In this document: positions 9,263-17,346 of the stretch, piece after piece | Layout: each line of letters starts with the position of its first letter | Numbering within the stretch: position 1 is the first letter of the stretch | From: Cohnella lubricantis | GTDB taxonomy: Bacteria > Bacillota > Bacilli > Paenibacillales > Paenibacillaceae | DNA length: 64,000 nt | Direction: 5' to 3' | Assembly (NCBI RefSeq): GCF_014212015.1 | Contig: NZ_JACJVN010000065.1 | Coordinates: forward strand, 1-64,000 | Translations under genes and position numbers: made by a program | Notes under the pieces: generated by a model | Seen by the model: the letters and a program-made list of their open reading frames with translations, nothing else | Database searches by the model: none | What the model was told of the DNA's origin: nothing

Positions 9263-10071
9263 GCCGCAACCGCCAATGGAAATGGTCGAACCTATATCTG
9301 ATCGCGGTGTTCGCCGTTCTCTACGCTCCGATTCTGTATCTGGTGTATTACTCGTTCAACAGCGGCGGCACGATGCACGGGTATGACGGGTTCACGCTCG
9401 AGTGGTACGGGGAAGTGTTCTCCGATACGCGTCTGCTCATCATTGTGCTCAACACGTTCGTGGTCGCGCTGTTCTCTTCGGCGATCTCCACCGCCCTTGG
9501 CGTCATCGGCGCGCTGGCGATTCATCGGGTCAGACGGCTTCAGGCTAAAAATGCGTTATTGTCGCTCAACAACGTGTTGATCGTCAACCCGGACGTCGTG
9601 ATCGGGGCTTCGTTCCTCATCCTGTTCACGATGATCGGCCTGAAGCTCGGCTTCGGTTCGGTGCTCATCTCGCACATCGCCTTCAGCGTGCCGATCGTCG
9701 TGCTGATGGTGCTGCCGAAGCTGCAGGAGATGAACCCGGCGCTGATCGACGCCGCGCGCGATCTGGGGGCGAACTCATGGGACGTGCTGTCCAAGGTCGT
9801 GCTGCCGTTCATTCGGCCGGGCATCTTCGCAGGCTTCTTCATGGCGCTGACGTATTCGCTCGACGACTTCGCGGTGACGTTCTTCGTCACGGGCAACGGC
9901 TTCTCCACATTGTCCGTCGAGATCTACTCGCGGGCGCGGCAAGGCGTGGCTCTGTCTATTAACGCGCTGTCGACGCTGCTGTTCCTGTTCACGATTCTGC
10001 TCGTCGTCGGCTACTATCTGATCAATCGCCGCCATAACGGCAAGATTACGGAAGCGGGTGCGCGGCCATGA
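9259..10071 (+). CDS. potC: spermidine/putrescine ABC transporter permease PotC
   Basis: This is the second polyamine permease, 270 residues with about six membrane segments, partner of PotB. The ATPase-docking EAA motif is LQEMNPALIDAARDLGANSWD. It starts at an ATG that overlaps the potB stop by 4 bp (ATGA) and ends with the same kind of overlap into potD. Such overlaps imply translational coupling and balanced subunit production. Confidence 0.92.
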   Translation: MSRNRQWKWSNLYLIAVFAVLYAPILYLVYYSFNSGGTMHGYDGFTLEWYGEVFSDTRLLIIVLNTFVVALFSSAISTALGVIGALAIHRVRRLQAKNALLSLNNVLIVNPDVVIGASFLILFTMIGLKLGFGSVLISHIAFSVPIVVLMVLPKLQEMNPALIDAARDLGANSWDVLSKVVLPFIRPGIFAGFFMALTYSLDDFAVTFFVTGNGFSTLSVEIYSRARQGVALSINALSTLLFLFTILLVVGYYLINRRHNGKITEAGARP

Positions 10072-11141
10072 AGCAGATCGTAAGGCTGTTCGCATCCGTT
10101 ATCATCGCGGCGTTCGCGCTCATGTACTTAACCTCCTACCTGAACTCGGAGCAGGGCTACACAGGCGGCAATACACTGACCATCTACAACTGGGGCGATT
10201 ATATCGACGAGGAATTGATCGCCAAGTTCGAGGAGGAGACGGGCGTCAAGGTCATCTACCAGACGTTCGATTCGAACGAGGCGATGCTGACGAAGATCGC
10301 CCAAGGCGGCACGACGTACGATATCGCCGTCCCGTCGGACTACGCGATCAGCAAGATGCGGGAGGAAGACCTGCTGCTGCCGATCGACAAGTCGAAGATC
10401 CCGAACCTGCAATATATCGATCCGAAGTTCATGAACCTGTCGTTCGATCCGGACAACGAATACTCGGTACCCTACTTCTGGGGAACAGTCGGCATTGTGT
10501 TCAACCCCGAGCTCGTGGACGGCAAGACGTTCGAGAGCTGGGAGGATCTGTGGTCGCCGGATCTGCGCAATGACATTCTGCTCGTGGACAGCGCGCGAGA
10601 GGTGATCGGCATGGGGCTGAACAGCCTCGGCTATTCGCTTAACGACACGAACGAGGATCATCTGCAGGAAGCGTTGAAGAAGCTGAACCAGTTGACGCCG
10701 AACGTGAAGGCGCTCGTCGGCGACGAGATCAAGATGCTGCTCGCGAACGAGGAAGCCGCGGTCGGACTCGTCTGGTCCGGCGACGCGGCCGAGATTCTGG
10801 ACGAGAACGACAAGCTCGACTTCGTCGTGCCGAAGGAAGGCTCGAACGTCTGGTTCGACAACATGGTCATTCCGAAGACGGCGAACAATCTGGAGGCGGC
10901 GCATCAGTTCATCAACTTCATGCTCGATCCGGAGAACGCGGCGCAGAACGCCGAGTACGTCGGCTACGCGACGCCGAACAGCGAAGCGCTTAAGCTGCTG
11001 CCGGAGGATATCTCGGGCGACGAGCGGTTCTACCCGCCGTCCGAGGTGACGGATAAGCTCGAGGTGTACGACAACCTCGGCAAGAAGATGCTCGCGCACT
11101 ATAACGAGCTGTTCCTGGAGTTCAAGATGCACAGCAAGTGA
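10068..11141 (+). CDS. potD: spermidine/putrescine-binding protein PotD
   Basis: This 357-residue extracytoplasmic polyamine receptor begins its mature part with LTIYNWGDYIDEELIAKFEEETG, the typical PotD/PotF opening. Residues 5-24 form a hydrophobic N-terminal segment, but no lipobox cysteine is present. The protein is therefore probably tethered by an uncleaved signal anchor, unlike most Gram-positive binding proteins, which are lipoproteins. The ATGA overlap with potC and the terminator that follows close the operon. Spermidine versus putrescine preference cannot be read from the sequence with confidence. Confidence 0.9.
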   Translation: MKQIVRLFASVIIAAFALMYLTSYLNSEQGYTGGNTLTIYNWGDYIDEELIAKFEEETGVKVIYQTFDSNEAMLTKIAQGGTTYDIAVPSDYAISKMREEDLLLPIDKSKIPNLQYIDPKFMNLSFDPDNEYSVPYFWGTVGIVFNPELVDGKTFESWEDLWSPDLRNDILLVDSAREVIGMGLNSLGYSLNDTNEDHLQEALKKLNQLTPNVKALVGDEIKMLLANEEAAVGLVWSGDAAEILDENDKLDFVVPKEGSNVWFDNMVIPKTANNLEAAHQFINFMLDPENAAQNAEYVGYATPNSEALKLLPEDISGDERFYPPSEVTDKLEVYDNLGKKMLAHYNELFLEFKMHSK

Positions 11142-11153
11142 TGGATTGGTGAG

Positions 11154-11196
11154 AGAGCCGTTGGCAGGGAAGACTGAAGCCAGCGGCTCTTGTTCT
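11154..11196 (+). terminator. terminator after potD
   Basis: AGAGCCGTTGGC pairs with GCCAGCGGCTCT (one G-T pair) across a 13-nt loop, followed by TGTTCT. It ends just before the next gene's ribosome site. Confidence 0.75.
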
Positions 11197-11216
11197 ATAC
11201 CAGGGAGGAATGCAGC

Positions 11217-11756
11217 ATGGAGATTCGAATGTGGGATCGGCTTGACGATCGGCTGTGGCCGGAGGCGCGGCAACTGTATTTGGATGCGTTCCCGGAGGGC
11301 AAGCCCGTTCGCATCATCGAGAATACGTTCGCCAAGGGCGTCGGCTTGCTGTTCGTCGCGCTGCAGGACGGCGAGACGGCCGCGATGGCATTGGCCGGAC
11401 CCTTGCGCCAATTGAACGCGCTGCTGATCGACTATATTGCCGTCCGTCCGGAGCATCGCCGCCTTGGCGTCGGAACGGCACTTGTGGAAGAGATCGCGCG
11501 CTATGCCCGTTCGAAGGGCATGGACGGCTTGATCCTCGAGGCGGAAGCTGGTCCCGAGCCGGAGAATGCCGAGCGCGTCCGCTTCTGGGAGCGCTGCGGC
11601 TTCACGCTGACGCCGTATGTGCACCAGTACATCTGGGTGCCGGAGCCGTACCGCGCGATGTACCTGACGTTCGATCCGGCGCGTCCGCTTCCGACGGAAG
11701 GGCAGGAGCTGTTCAAGCACATCGGCGGCTACCACTCGTTCGTGTTTAGACGTTAA
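11217..11756 (+). CDS. GNAT-family N-acetyltransferase
   Basis: This 179-residue protein has the acetyl-CoA binding motif A as VRPEHRRLGVGTALVEEIARYA, so it should transfer an acetyl group from acetyl-CoA to an unknown amine. The segment ERVRFWERCGFTLTPYVHQYIW is the usual C-terminal strand pair. The ATG at 11217 is chosen because AGGGAGGA stands 7 bp upstream; an in-frame ATG at 11190 lies in the preceding terminator. The substrate cannot be told from sequence. It has no operon partner. Confidence 0.85.
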   Translation: MEIRMWDRLDDRLWPEARQLYLDAFPEGKPVRIIENTFAKGVGLLFVALQDGETAAMALAGPLRQLNALLIDYIAVRPEHRRLGVGTALVEEIARYARSKGMDGLILEAEAGPEPENAERVRFWERCGFTLTPYVHQYIWVPEPYRAMYLTFDPARPLPTEGQELFKHIGGYHSFVFRR

Positions 11757-11765
11757 TCCTTTTCG

Positions 11766-11779
11766 AACATCTAGATGTT
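11766..11779. promoter_or_regulatory. 14-bp perfect palindrome
   Basis: AACATCTAGATGTT is a perfect palindrome in the short gap between the acetyltransferase and the membrane-protein gene. It could be a repressor site for the latter; nothing else supports this. Confidence 0.3.
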
Positions 11780-11824
11780 ATGATGATAGCGAAGTATAAA
11801 TTAACACAGACTGGGATGGGAGAT

Positions 11825-12556
11825 ATGAATAGCTGGTGGAGCGCGGAAGTGGACTATATTCAGCCCTTCTCAATGCAGCATCTTGTCTACATTGCGATCG
11901 TATTGGCCGTTCTAGCGGCGCTTGTTATTTGTCGCGGCAAGCTGCGAGCCCAATCCAGCAAGATAACGGCGGTTGTATTAACCGTTGCGATCTTGCAGCA
12001 GATGATGCTTTATTCGTGGTATGCGGCCGAGACGGGGTTTAATATGAATGATTCTCTCCCGCTGCATATTTGCCGGATCACCACGCTGCTCGGAATCTAC
12101 TTTCTGATCACGAAGAATACGATAGTATTGGACGTCATTTTTTATTTCGGCTTGTTTGCTTACGGCTCTTTCTTGTACCCGCAAAGAATATATCCGATCA
12201 CCCACTCCCAGGGACTCTCATACTTGCTCAGCCACATGCTCGTTATTCTGCTTCCGTATTACGGGTATAAGATCACGGGTTGGAGACCGACCTTGAAGGG
12301 GGTTATCCGAACCTATGGTCTATTTGTCGTCTACTTCTTCTTTGTCTATTTCTTAAACCCGCTCATCGACGGCAACTACTTCTATTTGAAGTATCGCCCA
12401 TTCTTCGGCGGCTGGCCGGATTTGGCCTATGTGCCTGCGACGCTTGCCGTCACGTTAGTCGGCTTCCTCCTTGCCTTCGCGGTTGTGAGGTCTTGCATAC
12501 GGAACACGGATATCCGAGACAAAAACATAGAGGTGCAGAATGAGAGCAATCCTTAA
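11825..12556 (+). CDS. TIGR02206 / YwaF-family integral membrane protein
   Basis: This protein of about 243 residues has seven predicted membrane segments. The motif LPLHICRITTLLGIYFLI and the later SHMLVILLPYYGY are typical of the YwaF (TIGR02206) family, whose function is unknown. Several starts are possible (ATG at 11780, 11816 or 11825); GGGAG lies very close to the last, so the exact start is uncertain. The 3' end overlaps the next acetyltransferase gene by 17 bp, so the two are co-transcribed. Confidence 0.75.
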   Translation: MNSWWSAEVDYIQPFSMQHLVYIAIVLAVLAALVICRGKLRAQSSKITAVVLTVAILQQMMLYSWYAAETGFNMNDSLPLHICRITTLLGIYFLITKNTIVLDVIFYFGLFAYGSFLYPQRIYPITHSQGLSYLLSHMLVILLPYYGYKITGWRPTLKGVIRTYGLFVVYFFFVYFLNPLIDGNYFYLKYRPFFGGWPDLAYVPATLAVTLVGFLLAFAVVRSCIRNTDIRDKNIEVQNESNP

Positions 12557-13451
12557 CCCATGGCTGAAGCTCAGAGAGGGAATCTCTCAAGAGGACTATG
12601 AATGGATCAACAGACTCCAAGATCGATGCGTTCGTGAGGACCAGATAGCGCTGAAGCTAGAATTGGATTATAAGCTTGGCGCAGCTTCAAGCACAGAACG
12701 GACGGGGATTCGCCGAATCAATGAGTTCATGTACTTCGATGGACCCGATCTGATCGGCTATATGGGGATATGTGAATTCGGCGGCGCGAGTACGCCGCTC
12801 GAAGTGCACGGCATGGTCCATCCCGAATATAGGCGCCAAGGTGTTTTTACGACATTGAGCAGGCTAGTTATGGCGGAGTGGAAGAGCAGGGCACCCAAGA
12901 ACATGCTGCTCCTAAGCGATCGGAAGTCGGAAGCCGGGCAAGCGTTCATTCAAGCAACCGGAGCCAGGTATCATCATTCGGAGCATGAGATGTACCTTCG
13001 AGCGGATCGTTCCAAGATAGATAGCAACTTAGAAGGAGTCACATTGCGCAAGGCAACGAATGCGGACGCGCCGGAGATCTACCGGCAGAATGCGATCTAC
13101 TTCGGCGAAGAGCTGGGAGAAGCGGCGATCCTGCCCGAGGAGGAGGAGAAGAAGGGCATGACGATCTATCTTGCCGAGAAGGACCGGCAGGTGATCGGGA
13201 AAGTTCACCTTCAGCTGTCCTCCGGCATTGGGGGCATCTACGGTCTTGGCGTTCTGCCCGAGCACCGCGGCAAAGGATATGGCAGAGCAACGCTCTTGAA
13301 GGCGATTGATAGGCTGAAGGAAGCACACGCAGAGGACATCATGCTGCAAGTGGCCGTTGAGAACGCCAATGCGCTCCGCCTCTATCAATCCTGCGGATTC
13401 GCGGAGACATCGACAATGGATTATTACGAGTGCCAAGCGGGGAAATGCTAA
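12540..13451 (+). CDS. tandem two-domain GNAT acetyltransferase
   Basis: This 303-residue protein contains two GNAT folds. The first has motif A VHPEYRRQGVFTTLSRLVM near residue 95, the second VLPEHRGKGYGRATLLKAI near 238. The C-terminal domain ends with the canonical VENANALRLYQSCGF. Two-domain GNATs often keep one active site and use the other for structure. The ATG start overlaps the upstream membrane-protein gene and has GAGGTG 5-10 bp before it. The substrate is unknown. Confidence 0.85.
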   Translation: MRAILNPWLKLREGISQEDYEWINRLQDRCVREDQIALKLELDYKLGAASSTERTGIRRINEFMYFDGPDLIGYMGICEFGGASTPLEVHGMVHPEYRRQGVFTTLSRLVMAEWKSRAPKNMLLLSDRKSEAGQAFIQATGARYHHSEHEMYLRADRSKIDSNLEGVTLRKATNADAPEIYRQNAIYFGEELGEAAILPEEEEKKGMTIYLAEKDRQVIGKVHLQLSSGIGGIYGLGVLPEHRGKGYGRATLLKAIDRLKEAHAEDIMLQVAVENANALRLYQSCGFAETSTMDYYECQAGKC

Positions 13452-13557
13452 TGTGACATGCGCTCATGGCAGGCTCTTGGCGCGAATCGGGAATATGGTA
13501 ATTTCCTGTAAATAGAAGTATGATGTTTAAACGGAAGCATTAGGGAGGTGAACCTGT

Positions 13558-14016
13558 ATGCAAACAATCCGCAATATGTTCAAGCAGCTCAACTGGGCCA
13601 ACGAACGAATTCTCGCGCATCTTCGCACGCAGGACAATAACGAGCAGGCAGTGCGATTATTTGCCCACATTCTGCGCGCTGAGCAGGTGTGGCTCGCTCG
13701 GTTGACGGGGAAGGACAGTTCGCCTATCGCGTTATGGTCGGATGCCAATTTAACCGATTGCAGCCGATGGATTGAAGAGAACAAGGAGAACTTCCAGGCT
13801 TATCTTGCTGCGATTGAAGAAGGCGGAAGCCTGGATCATGTCATCGAGTATAAGAACCAAGCCGGGACCTCATCTTACTCCACATCTGTTCGTGATATAT
13901 TGACGCATGTAGCGCTTCACGGACAATATCATCGCGGACAGATCAATTCCATGCTTCGAGCTGCAGGCGGCGAGCCGGTCAGCGTCGACTATATCGTCTT
14001 CGCAAGAGAGGATTGA
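13558..14016 (+). CDS. DinB/YfiT-family putative metal-dependent protein
   Basis: This 152-residue four-helix-bundle protein carries the likely metal-binding histidines H37 (FAHILRAE), H121 and H125 (HGQYHRGQI). DinB-like proteins include bacillithiol-dependent transferases (BstA) and YfiT-type hydrolases, so a role in thiol-dependent detoxification is possible but not shown. The ribosome site AGGGAGGTGA is nearly perfect. A strong terminator follows 35 bp downstream, so it is a single-gene unit. Confidence 0.85.
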   Translation: MQTIRNMFKQLNWANERILAHLRTQDNNEQAVRLFAHILRAEQVWLARLTGKDSSPIALWSDANLTDCSRWIEENKENFQAYLAAIEEGGSLDHVIEYKNQAGTSSYSTSVRDILTHVALHGQYHRGQINSMLRAAGGEPVSVDYIVFARED

Positions 14017-14050
14017 TGAGCAGAATAAGTCAACTAAAGAGCGAATCATT

Positions 14051-14085
14051 CAAGACCACTCCGCTAAGGGAGTGGTCTTGTTGTT
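14051..14085 (+). terminator. terminator after the DinB-family gene
   Basis: CAAGACCACTCC pairs with GGAGTGGTCTTG, followed by TTGTT. It lies in the convergent gap with the SDR gene and could work in both directions. Confidence 0.85.
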
Positions 14086-14137
14086 ATGACGCCCTGCCAA
14101 TCTCCGATTGGCGAATTCCATGGCCTAGCTGCCGCCG

Positions 14138-14899
14138 TTAATCTAAGGAGCTCTTCGTTGCTTGATACATCTTCTCTGTATATTCGTCGATCTCATCTCG
14201 GGACATCCGCAGACGGGCTGCAGATGTGCCATACCCGATTTCCGTCTTGCCTGCGGCCAGCTCCGTGAAGACTCCGTCTGCGAAATCATTCAACGGCTCG
14301 CCATGCGTGTGCAATCCGGAACCGCCTAAATCTGTATTAACGGCCGGAGGAGCAACTTCAATGACTTCGACTGGCGTATCCGACAACTGGTGTCTTAGAC
14401 TTACGGTGAATGAATGAAGAGCTGCCTTCGTTGCGGAATAGATTGGAGCGACTGCGAACGGTGTGAAGGCTAGACCGGACGTCACGTTCATGATTACCGC
14501 AGAATCTTGCGCAGCAAGCAACGGCGCGAACAGCAGCGACAGATGGCAAGGAGCTTCAAGGTTCGTTACAATCTCCTGGTTGAAATACGCCCAGTCGTCC
14601 CTTGCGTCTGCCTTCAAGACGTTGAACCGTTGCTGGATCCCTGCGTTATTCACTAACACATTCGCTTCCGGATAGTTCGCGGTTACCCAATCAAACAAGG
14701 CGATACGCTCGGATTCCTTCGTCAAATCGCTTGCATGCGTGATAAGGCCCGGCAACGTTTCCTTGGCCTTGCGAAGCACATGCTCGCGCCGTCCGGTAAC
14801 GATGACTGTATTGCCCGCCTTCATAAACCTCTCTGCAAAAGCAAGCCCGATTCCGGTGCTTCCGCCTGTAATCAGAATGGTGTTACCTGATAGATTCAT
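14138..14899 (-). CDS. short-chain dehydrogenase/reductase, DltE-like
   Basis: This 253-residue NAD(P)-dependent oxidoreductase has the cofactor motif TGGSTGIG (11-18), the structural NNAG and the catalytic YSATK. The overall sequence resembles DltE-type SDRs of Firmicutes, whose substrate is not established. It is translated from an ATG overlapping the end of the merR gene by 4 bp, so the regulator and the reductase form one operon. The regulator probably responds to the compound that this enzyme reduces. Confidence 0.85.
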   Translation of the reverse strand: MNLSGNTILITGGSTGIGLAFAERFMKAGNTVIVTGRREHVLRKAKETLPGLITHASDLTKESERIALFDWVTANYPEANVLVNNAGIQQRFNVLKADARDDWAYFNQEIVTNLEAPCHLSLLFAPLLAAQDSAVIMNVTSGLAFTPFAVAPIYSATKAALHSFTVSLRHQLSDTPVEVIEVAPPAVNTDLGGSGLHTHGEPLNDFADGVFTELAAGKTEIGYGTSAARLRMSRDEIDEYTEKMYQATKSSLD

Positions 14900-15270
14900 G
14901 ATTGTTTCTCCTCCATACTAGTTGTGTAACGCGTAATCTTGTCCTCAATGCCTTGCAAGGATTCGGTCATAGACGCAATCTCATCGAGCACCGCCTGCTT
15001 GTGGCGCTTCATCATTTCAAGCCGGCGTTCAATGGTAGTGTCTCCCTCCAAGATCCAGTCGATATACTGCTTAATCTGTTTTATTTGCATGTTCGTGTTC
15101 TTTAAGCAATTCACGGTTCGAAGAAGCGCCATCTGGTCTTCCGAAAATATACGCCTGCCTGCTTCATCCCGCTCGATCAGCGGCAGGAGCCCTTGTCTCT
15201 CATAATAACGCAGCATCGATTCCGACATCTTGAACGCAGCTGCGGCTTCGCTTATGGAACAATACTTCAT
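14896..15270 (-). CDS. MerR-family transcriptional regulator
   Basis: This 124-residue regulator has the N-terminal winged helix (YCSISEAAAAFKMSESMLRYYERQGLLPLIERDEAGRR). A long C-terminal coiled coil for dimerisation follows (RRLEMMKRHKQAVLDEIASMTESLQGIEDKI). No cysteine cluster for metal sensing is seen; the region resembles aldehyde or electrophile-type MerR proteins (AdhR-like). It probably activates its own operon with the SDR gene from the adjacent promoter, whose elements are 19 bp apart around a perfect palindrome. Confidence 0.88.
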   Translation of the reverse strand: MKYCSISEAAAAFKMSESMLRYYERQGLLPLIERDEAGRRIFSEDQMALLRTVNCLKNTNMQIKQIKQYIDWILEGDTTIERRLEMMKRHKQAVLDEIASMTESLQGIEDKITRYTTSMEEKQS

Positions 15271-15319
15271 TTGGAGGCCTCCGCATTAGATACCCTATGT
15301 TTTCCTGTCGACATAGATT

Positions 15320-15350
15320 AGGATACGACTTAAACCATGGTTTAAGTCAA
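15320..15350 (-). promoter_or_regulatory. MerR-type promoter with operator in a 19-bp spacer
   Basis: On the minus strand, -35 TTGACT (15345-15350) and -10 TATCCT (15320-15325) are 19 bp apart. A perfect 22-bp palindrome, GACTTAAACCA and its inverted complement (15327-15348), fills the spacer. This over-long spacer with central dyad is the hallmark of promoters activated by DNA distortion by MerR proteins. Confidence 0.85.
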
Positions 15351-15383
15351 CAAGGGAATTTCTATGGCGGTATGCGGTACCCG

Positions 15384-15425
15384 GAAGGGACTTTTGCTTA
15401 GAATAAGCGAAAGTCCCTTCTGCCC
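15384..15425 (+). terminator. orphan terminator-like hairpin between divergent genes
   Basis: GAAGGGACTTTTGCTTA pairs with TAAGCGAAAGTCCCTTC (one G-T pair) over a 3-nt loop, followed by TGCCCTTTT. No upstream gene on the plus strand explains it. It may insulate the padR promoter from antisense transcription. Confidence 0.6.
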
Positions 15426-15452
15426 TTTTCGAGGGGAATCGCACAAAAGCTG

Positions 15453-15481
15453 TTGACAGACCGACTACTGCGTGATACTTT
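15453..15481 (+). promoter_or_regulatory. promoter of the padR operon
   Basis: TTGACA (15453-15458) and TACTTT (15476-15481) are separated by 17 bp. The sequence GTGATACT occurs twice, over the -10 and about 30 bp downstream, which could be a PadR operator. Confidence 0.7.
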
Positions 15482-15530
15482 ATAGCTGTAGTAAGTGATA
15501 CTGGATACCTGCAATACAGAATAGCAAAGG

Positions 15531-15866
15531 GTGATGGCGTTGGAGAACTTAACGGAGATGCTCAAAGGCGTGCTTGAAGGCTGTGTTCTTGAAATTGTAA
15601 GCCGCGAAGAGACCTACGGCTATGAGATCACGCGGCGGCTGAATGCTCTCGGCTTCACAGATGTCGTGGATGGTACGGTGTACACCATCTTGATCCGACT
15701 TGAGAAGAACAAGCTGGTGGAGACCGCCAAGAAACCATCCGACATGGGACCGCCGCGGAAGTTCTTCGCCCTCAACGACGCGGGACGCGAGGAGCTGCGG
15801 AAGTTCTGGGAGAAGTGGGAGTTCGTATCATCCAAGATGAACGAGTTAAAGGAGGAGAACCAATGA
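15531..15866 (+). CDS. PadR-family transcriptional regulator
   Basis: This 111-residue PadR protein of the small class has the core GVLEGCVLEIVSREETYGYEITRRLNALG, wing VDGTVYTILIRLEKNKLVETAKKPSDMGPPRKFF and a short C-terminal helix. Such regulators repress transporter operons and release DNA on binding hydrophobic drugs (LmrR, LadR). Start is GTG at 15531 or ATG at 15534, after AAAGGG. It is the first gene of an operon with two DUF1048 proteins and an ABC exporter, and it overlaps the next gene by 4 bp. It is therefore the probable autorepressor. Confidence 0.9.
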   Translation: MMALENLTEMLKGVLEGCVLEIVSREETYGYEITRRLNALGFTDVVDGTVYTILIRLEKNKLVETAKKPSDMGPPRKFFALNDAGREELRKFWEKWEFVSSKMNELKEENQ

Positions 15867-16210
15867 ACTTGTGGGAGAGAATGACGGGCAGCGACATGAC
15901 GAGGCAAATGAGGGACTTTGAATCGCGGGCGCAAAAGCTGCCGACGGATTATCAAGCGGCATGGGAGACGATAAAAGCCAACCTTTGGCCGCACTCCGAC
16001 TTCACCGGCCGCAACCTCATGCCCATACTGGACGGCGTGCTTAGTCTGCTTGAAGAGACGGCGGCGGACGGCCAGAGTGTCCAAGAGGTTCTGGGCGGCG
16101 ACATCAAAGGCTTCTGTTCAGCGCTGGTCGGCGCGGAAGGGGCAAAGTCGTATCGCGACAAGTGGCGTGAGCAGCTTAACCAGAATATCGCCAGAAAATT
16201 AGGCAAATAG
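15863..16210 (+). CDS. DUF1048-family protein, first copy
   Basis: This 115-residue, highly helical soluble protein of the DUF1048 family has residues such as KLPTDYQAAWETIKANLWP and VLGGDIKGFCSALV. The function of the family is unknown; members are regularly found behind PadR regulators in Firmicutes. The ATG at 15863 overlaps the padR stop and follows AAAGGAGGAGAACC, so an upstream in-frame ATG is discounted. A paralogue follows directly. Confidence 0.85.
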   Translation: MNLWERMTGSDMTRQMRDFESRAQKLPTDYQAAWETIKANLWPHSDFTGRNLMPILDGVLSLLEETAADGQSVQEVLGGDIKGFCSALVGAEGAKSYRDKWREQLNQNIARKLGK

Positions 16211-16220
16211 GAGGGATCAC

Positions 16221-16571
16221 ATGAGTATCCGAGATCTCATTGAAGGCAAGAAGAAGTGGCGCGCGCACATGGCGCGCGTCAAAGCGCTCCCGCGGGATTA
16301 TCAGCTGGTGTATAAAGAGATTCAGAAATATCTCTTTAAGGTCGGGCCTGTTGAGCTGACCGAAGGAACGGGGCTGCTCGACGGGATTGTCGAACTGTTC
16401 GAAGAAGGCGCGGCCATGGGGAAAGGCGTGCTTGAAGTGACGGGAAGCGACGTAGCGGCATTCTGCGACGATCTGATCAAAGATTCCAGGACTTACGCGG
16501 ACGTCTATCAAGAATCGGTTAACCGGGAAGTTGCCAATGCCATGAATAAGGTAGCGAAGAAGACAAAGTAA
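16221..16571 (+). CDS. DUF1048-family protein, second copy
   Basis: This 116-residue paralogue of the preceding protein shares ALPRDYQLVYKEIQKYL and VTGSDVAAFCDDLIKDSRTY with it. The tandem pair probably arose by duplication and may form a heterodimer. The role of DUF1048 next to PadR and drug-type ABC transporters is not known; an accessory or sensing function is possible. GGAGGG stands 8 bp before the ATG. It is followed 15 bp later by the exporter ATPase gene. Confidence 0.85.
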   Translation: MSIRDLIEGKKKWRAHMARVKALPRDYQLVYKEIQKYLFKVGPVELTEGTGLLDGIVELFEEGAAMGKGVLEVTGSDVAAFCDDLIKDSRTYADVYQESVNREVANAMNKVAKKTK

Positions 16572-16586
16572 AAGGAGGGAGCCGGG

Positions 16587-17345
16587 ATGGACAAAGCGAT
16601 TCAAGTTAGGGGGCTGCAGAAATCCTACAAGCAGCTTCAAGTGCTGAAGGGCGTAGACTTTGAAGTGGAGAAGGGCAGTATATTTGCCCTTCTCGGTTCC
16701 AACGGGGCAGGCAAAACCACGATCGTCCGAATTCTATCTACGCTGCTTAGGCATGACGGAGGCGCCGCCTCCGTCAACGGATTCGATGTCTCCACCAAGC
16801 CAGACGCCGTGCGGCAATCGATCAGCCTGACCGGGCAGTTCGCCGCCGTAGATGAGGTGTTGTCCGGACGGGAGAATCTGATCATGATTGCCAAACTGCG
16901 CCATACCGCCAACCCGCGTCAGGTCGCGGACGATCTGCTGAGACGCTTCGGCCTGACGGACGCAGCCGACCGCAGGGCATCGACTTATTCGGGCGGCATG
17001 CGCCGCAGGCTGGATATCGCCATGAGCCTGGTGGGCAAACCGCAGCTGATCTTCCTCGACGAACCGACCACCGGGCTTGACCCCGAGGCGCGCATAGAGA
17101 CATGGAAGGTGGTCAAAGAGCTTGCCGACGGCGGAACGACGGTGTTCTTGACAACGCAGTATCTGGAAGAGGCGGAACAGCTCGCCGATCGAATTGCGAT
17201 CTTGCATGAAGGCCGAATTATTGCGAATGGCACGCTGGAGGAGCTGAAGAAGATGTTCCCGGCCGCGAAGGTGGAGTATGTAGAGAAGCAGCCGACGTTG
17301 GAGGAGATCTTCCTCGCCATCGTCGGCAACAAGGAGGCGGTCTAA
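16587..17345 (+). CDS. drug-exporter-type ABC ATPase (DrrA-like)
   Basis: This 252-residue ATPase belongs to the daunorubicin-resistance/ABC-2 class. Walker A LLGSNGAGKTTIV lies at 33-45, signature YSGGMRRRLDIAMSLV near 134 and Walker B LIFLDEPTTGLDPEAR near 155. The tail VEYVEKQPTLEEIFLAIVG contains the ExxxxxxF-type end of DrrA-like proteins. It is one base from the permease gene and in the PadR-controlled operon, so it probably exports a toxic hydrophobic compound. Confidence 0.9.
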   Translation: MDKAIQVRGLQKSYKQLQVLKGVDFEVEKGSIFALLGSNGAGKTTIVRILSTLLRHDGGAASVNGFDVSTKPDAVRQSISLTGQFAAVDEVLSGRENLIMIAKLRHTANPRQVADDLLRRFGLTDAADRRASTYSGGMRRRLDIAMSLVGKPQLIFLDEPTTGLDPEARIETWKVVKELADGGTTVFLTTQYLEEAEQLADRIAILHEGRIIANGTLEELKKMFPAAKVEYVEKQPTLEEIFLAIVGNKEAV

Positions 17346-17346
17346 G

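Noticed and set aside
10128-11735. Long antisense frame of about 535 codons over potD
   Set aside because: It is the complement of well-supported genes in a GC-rich genome; its product is Arg/Leu/Val-rich without any motif.
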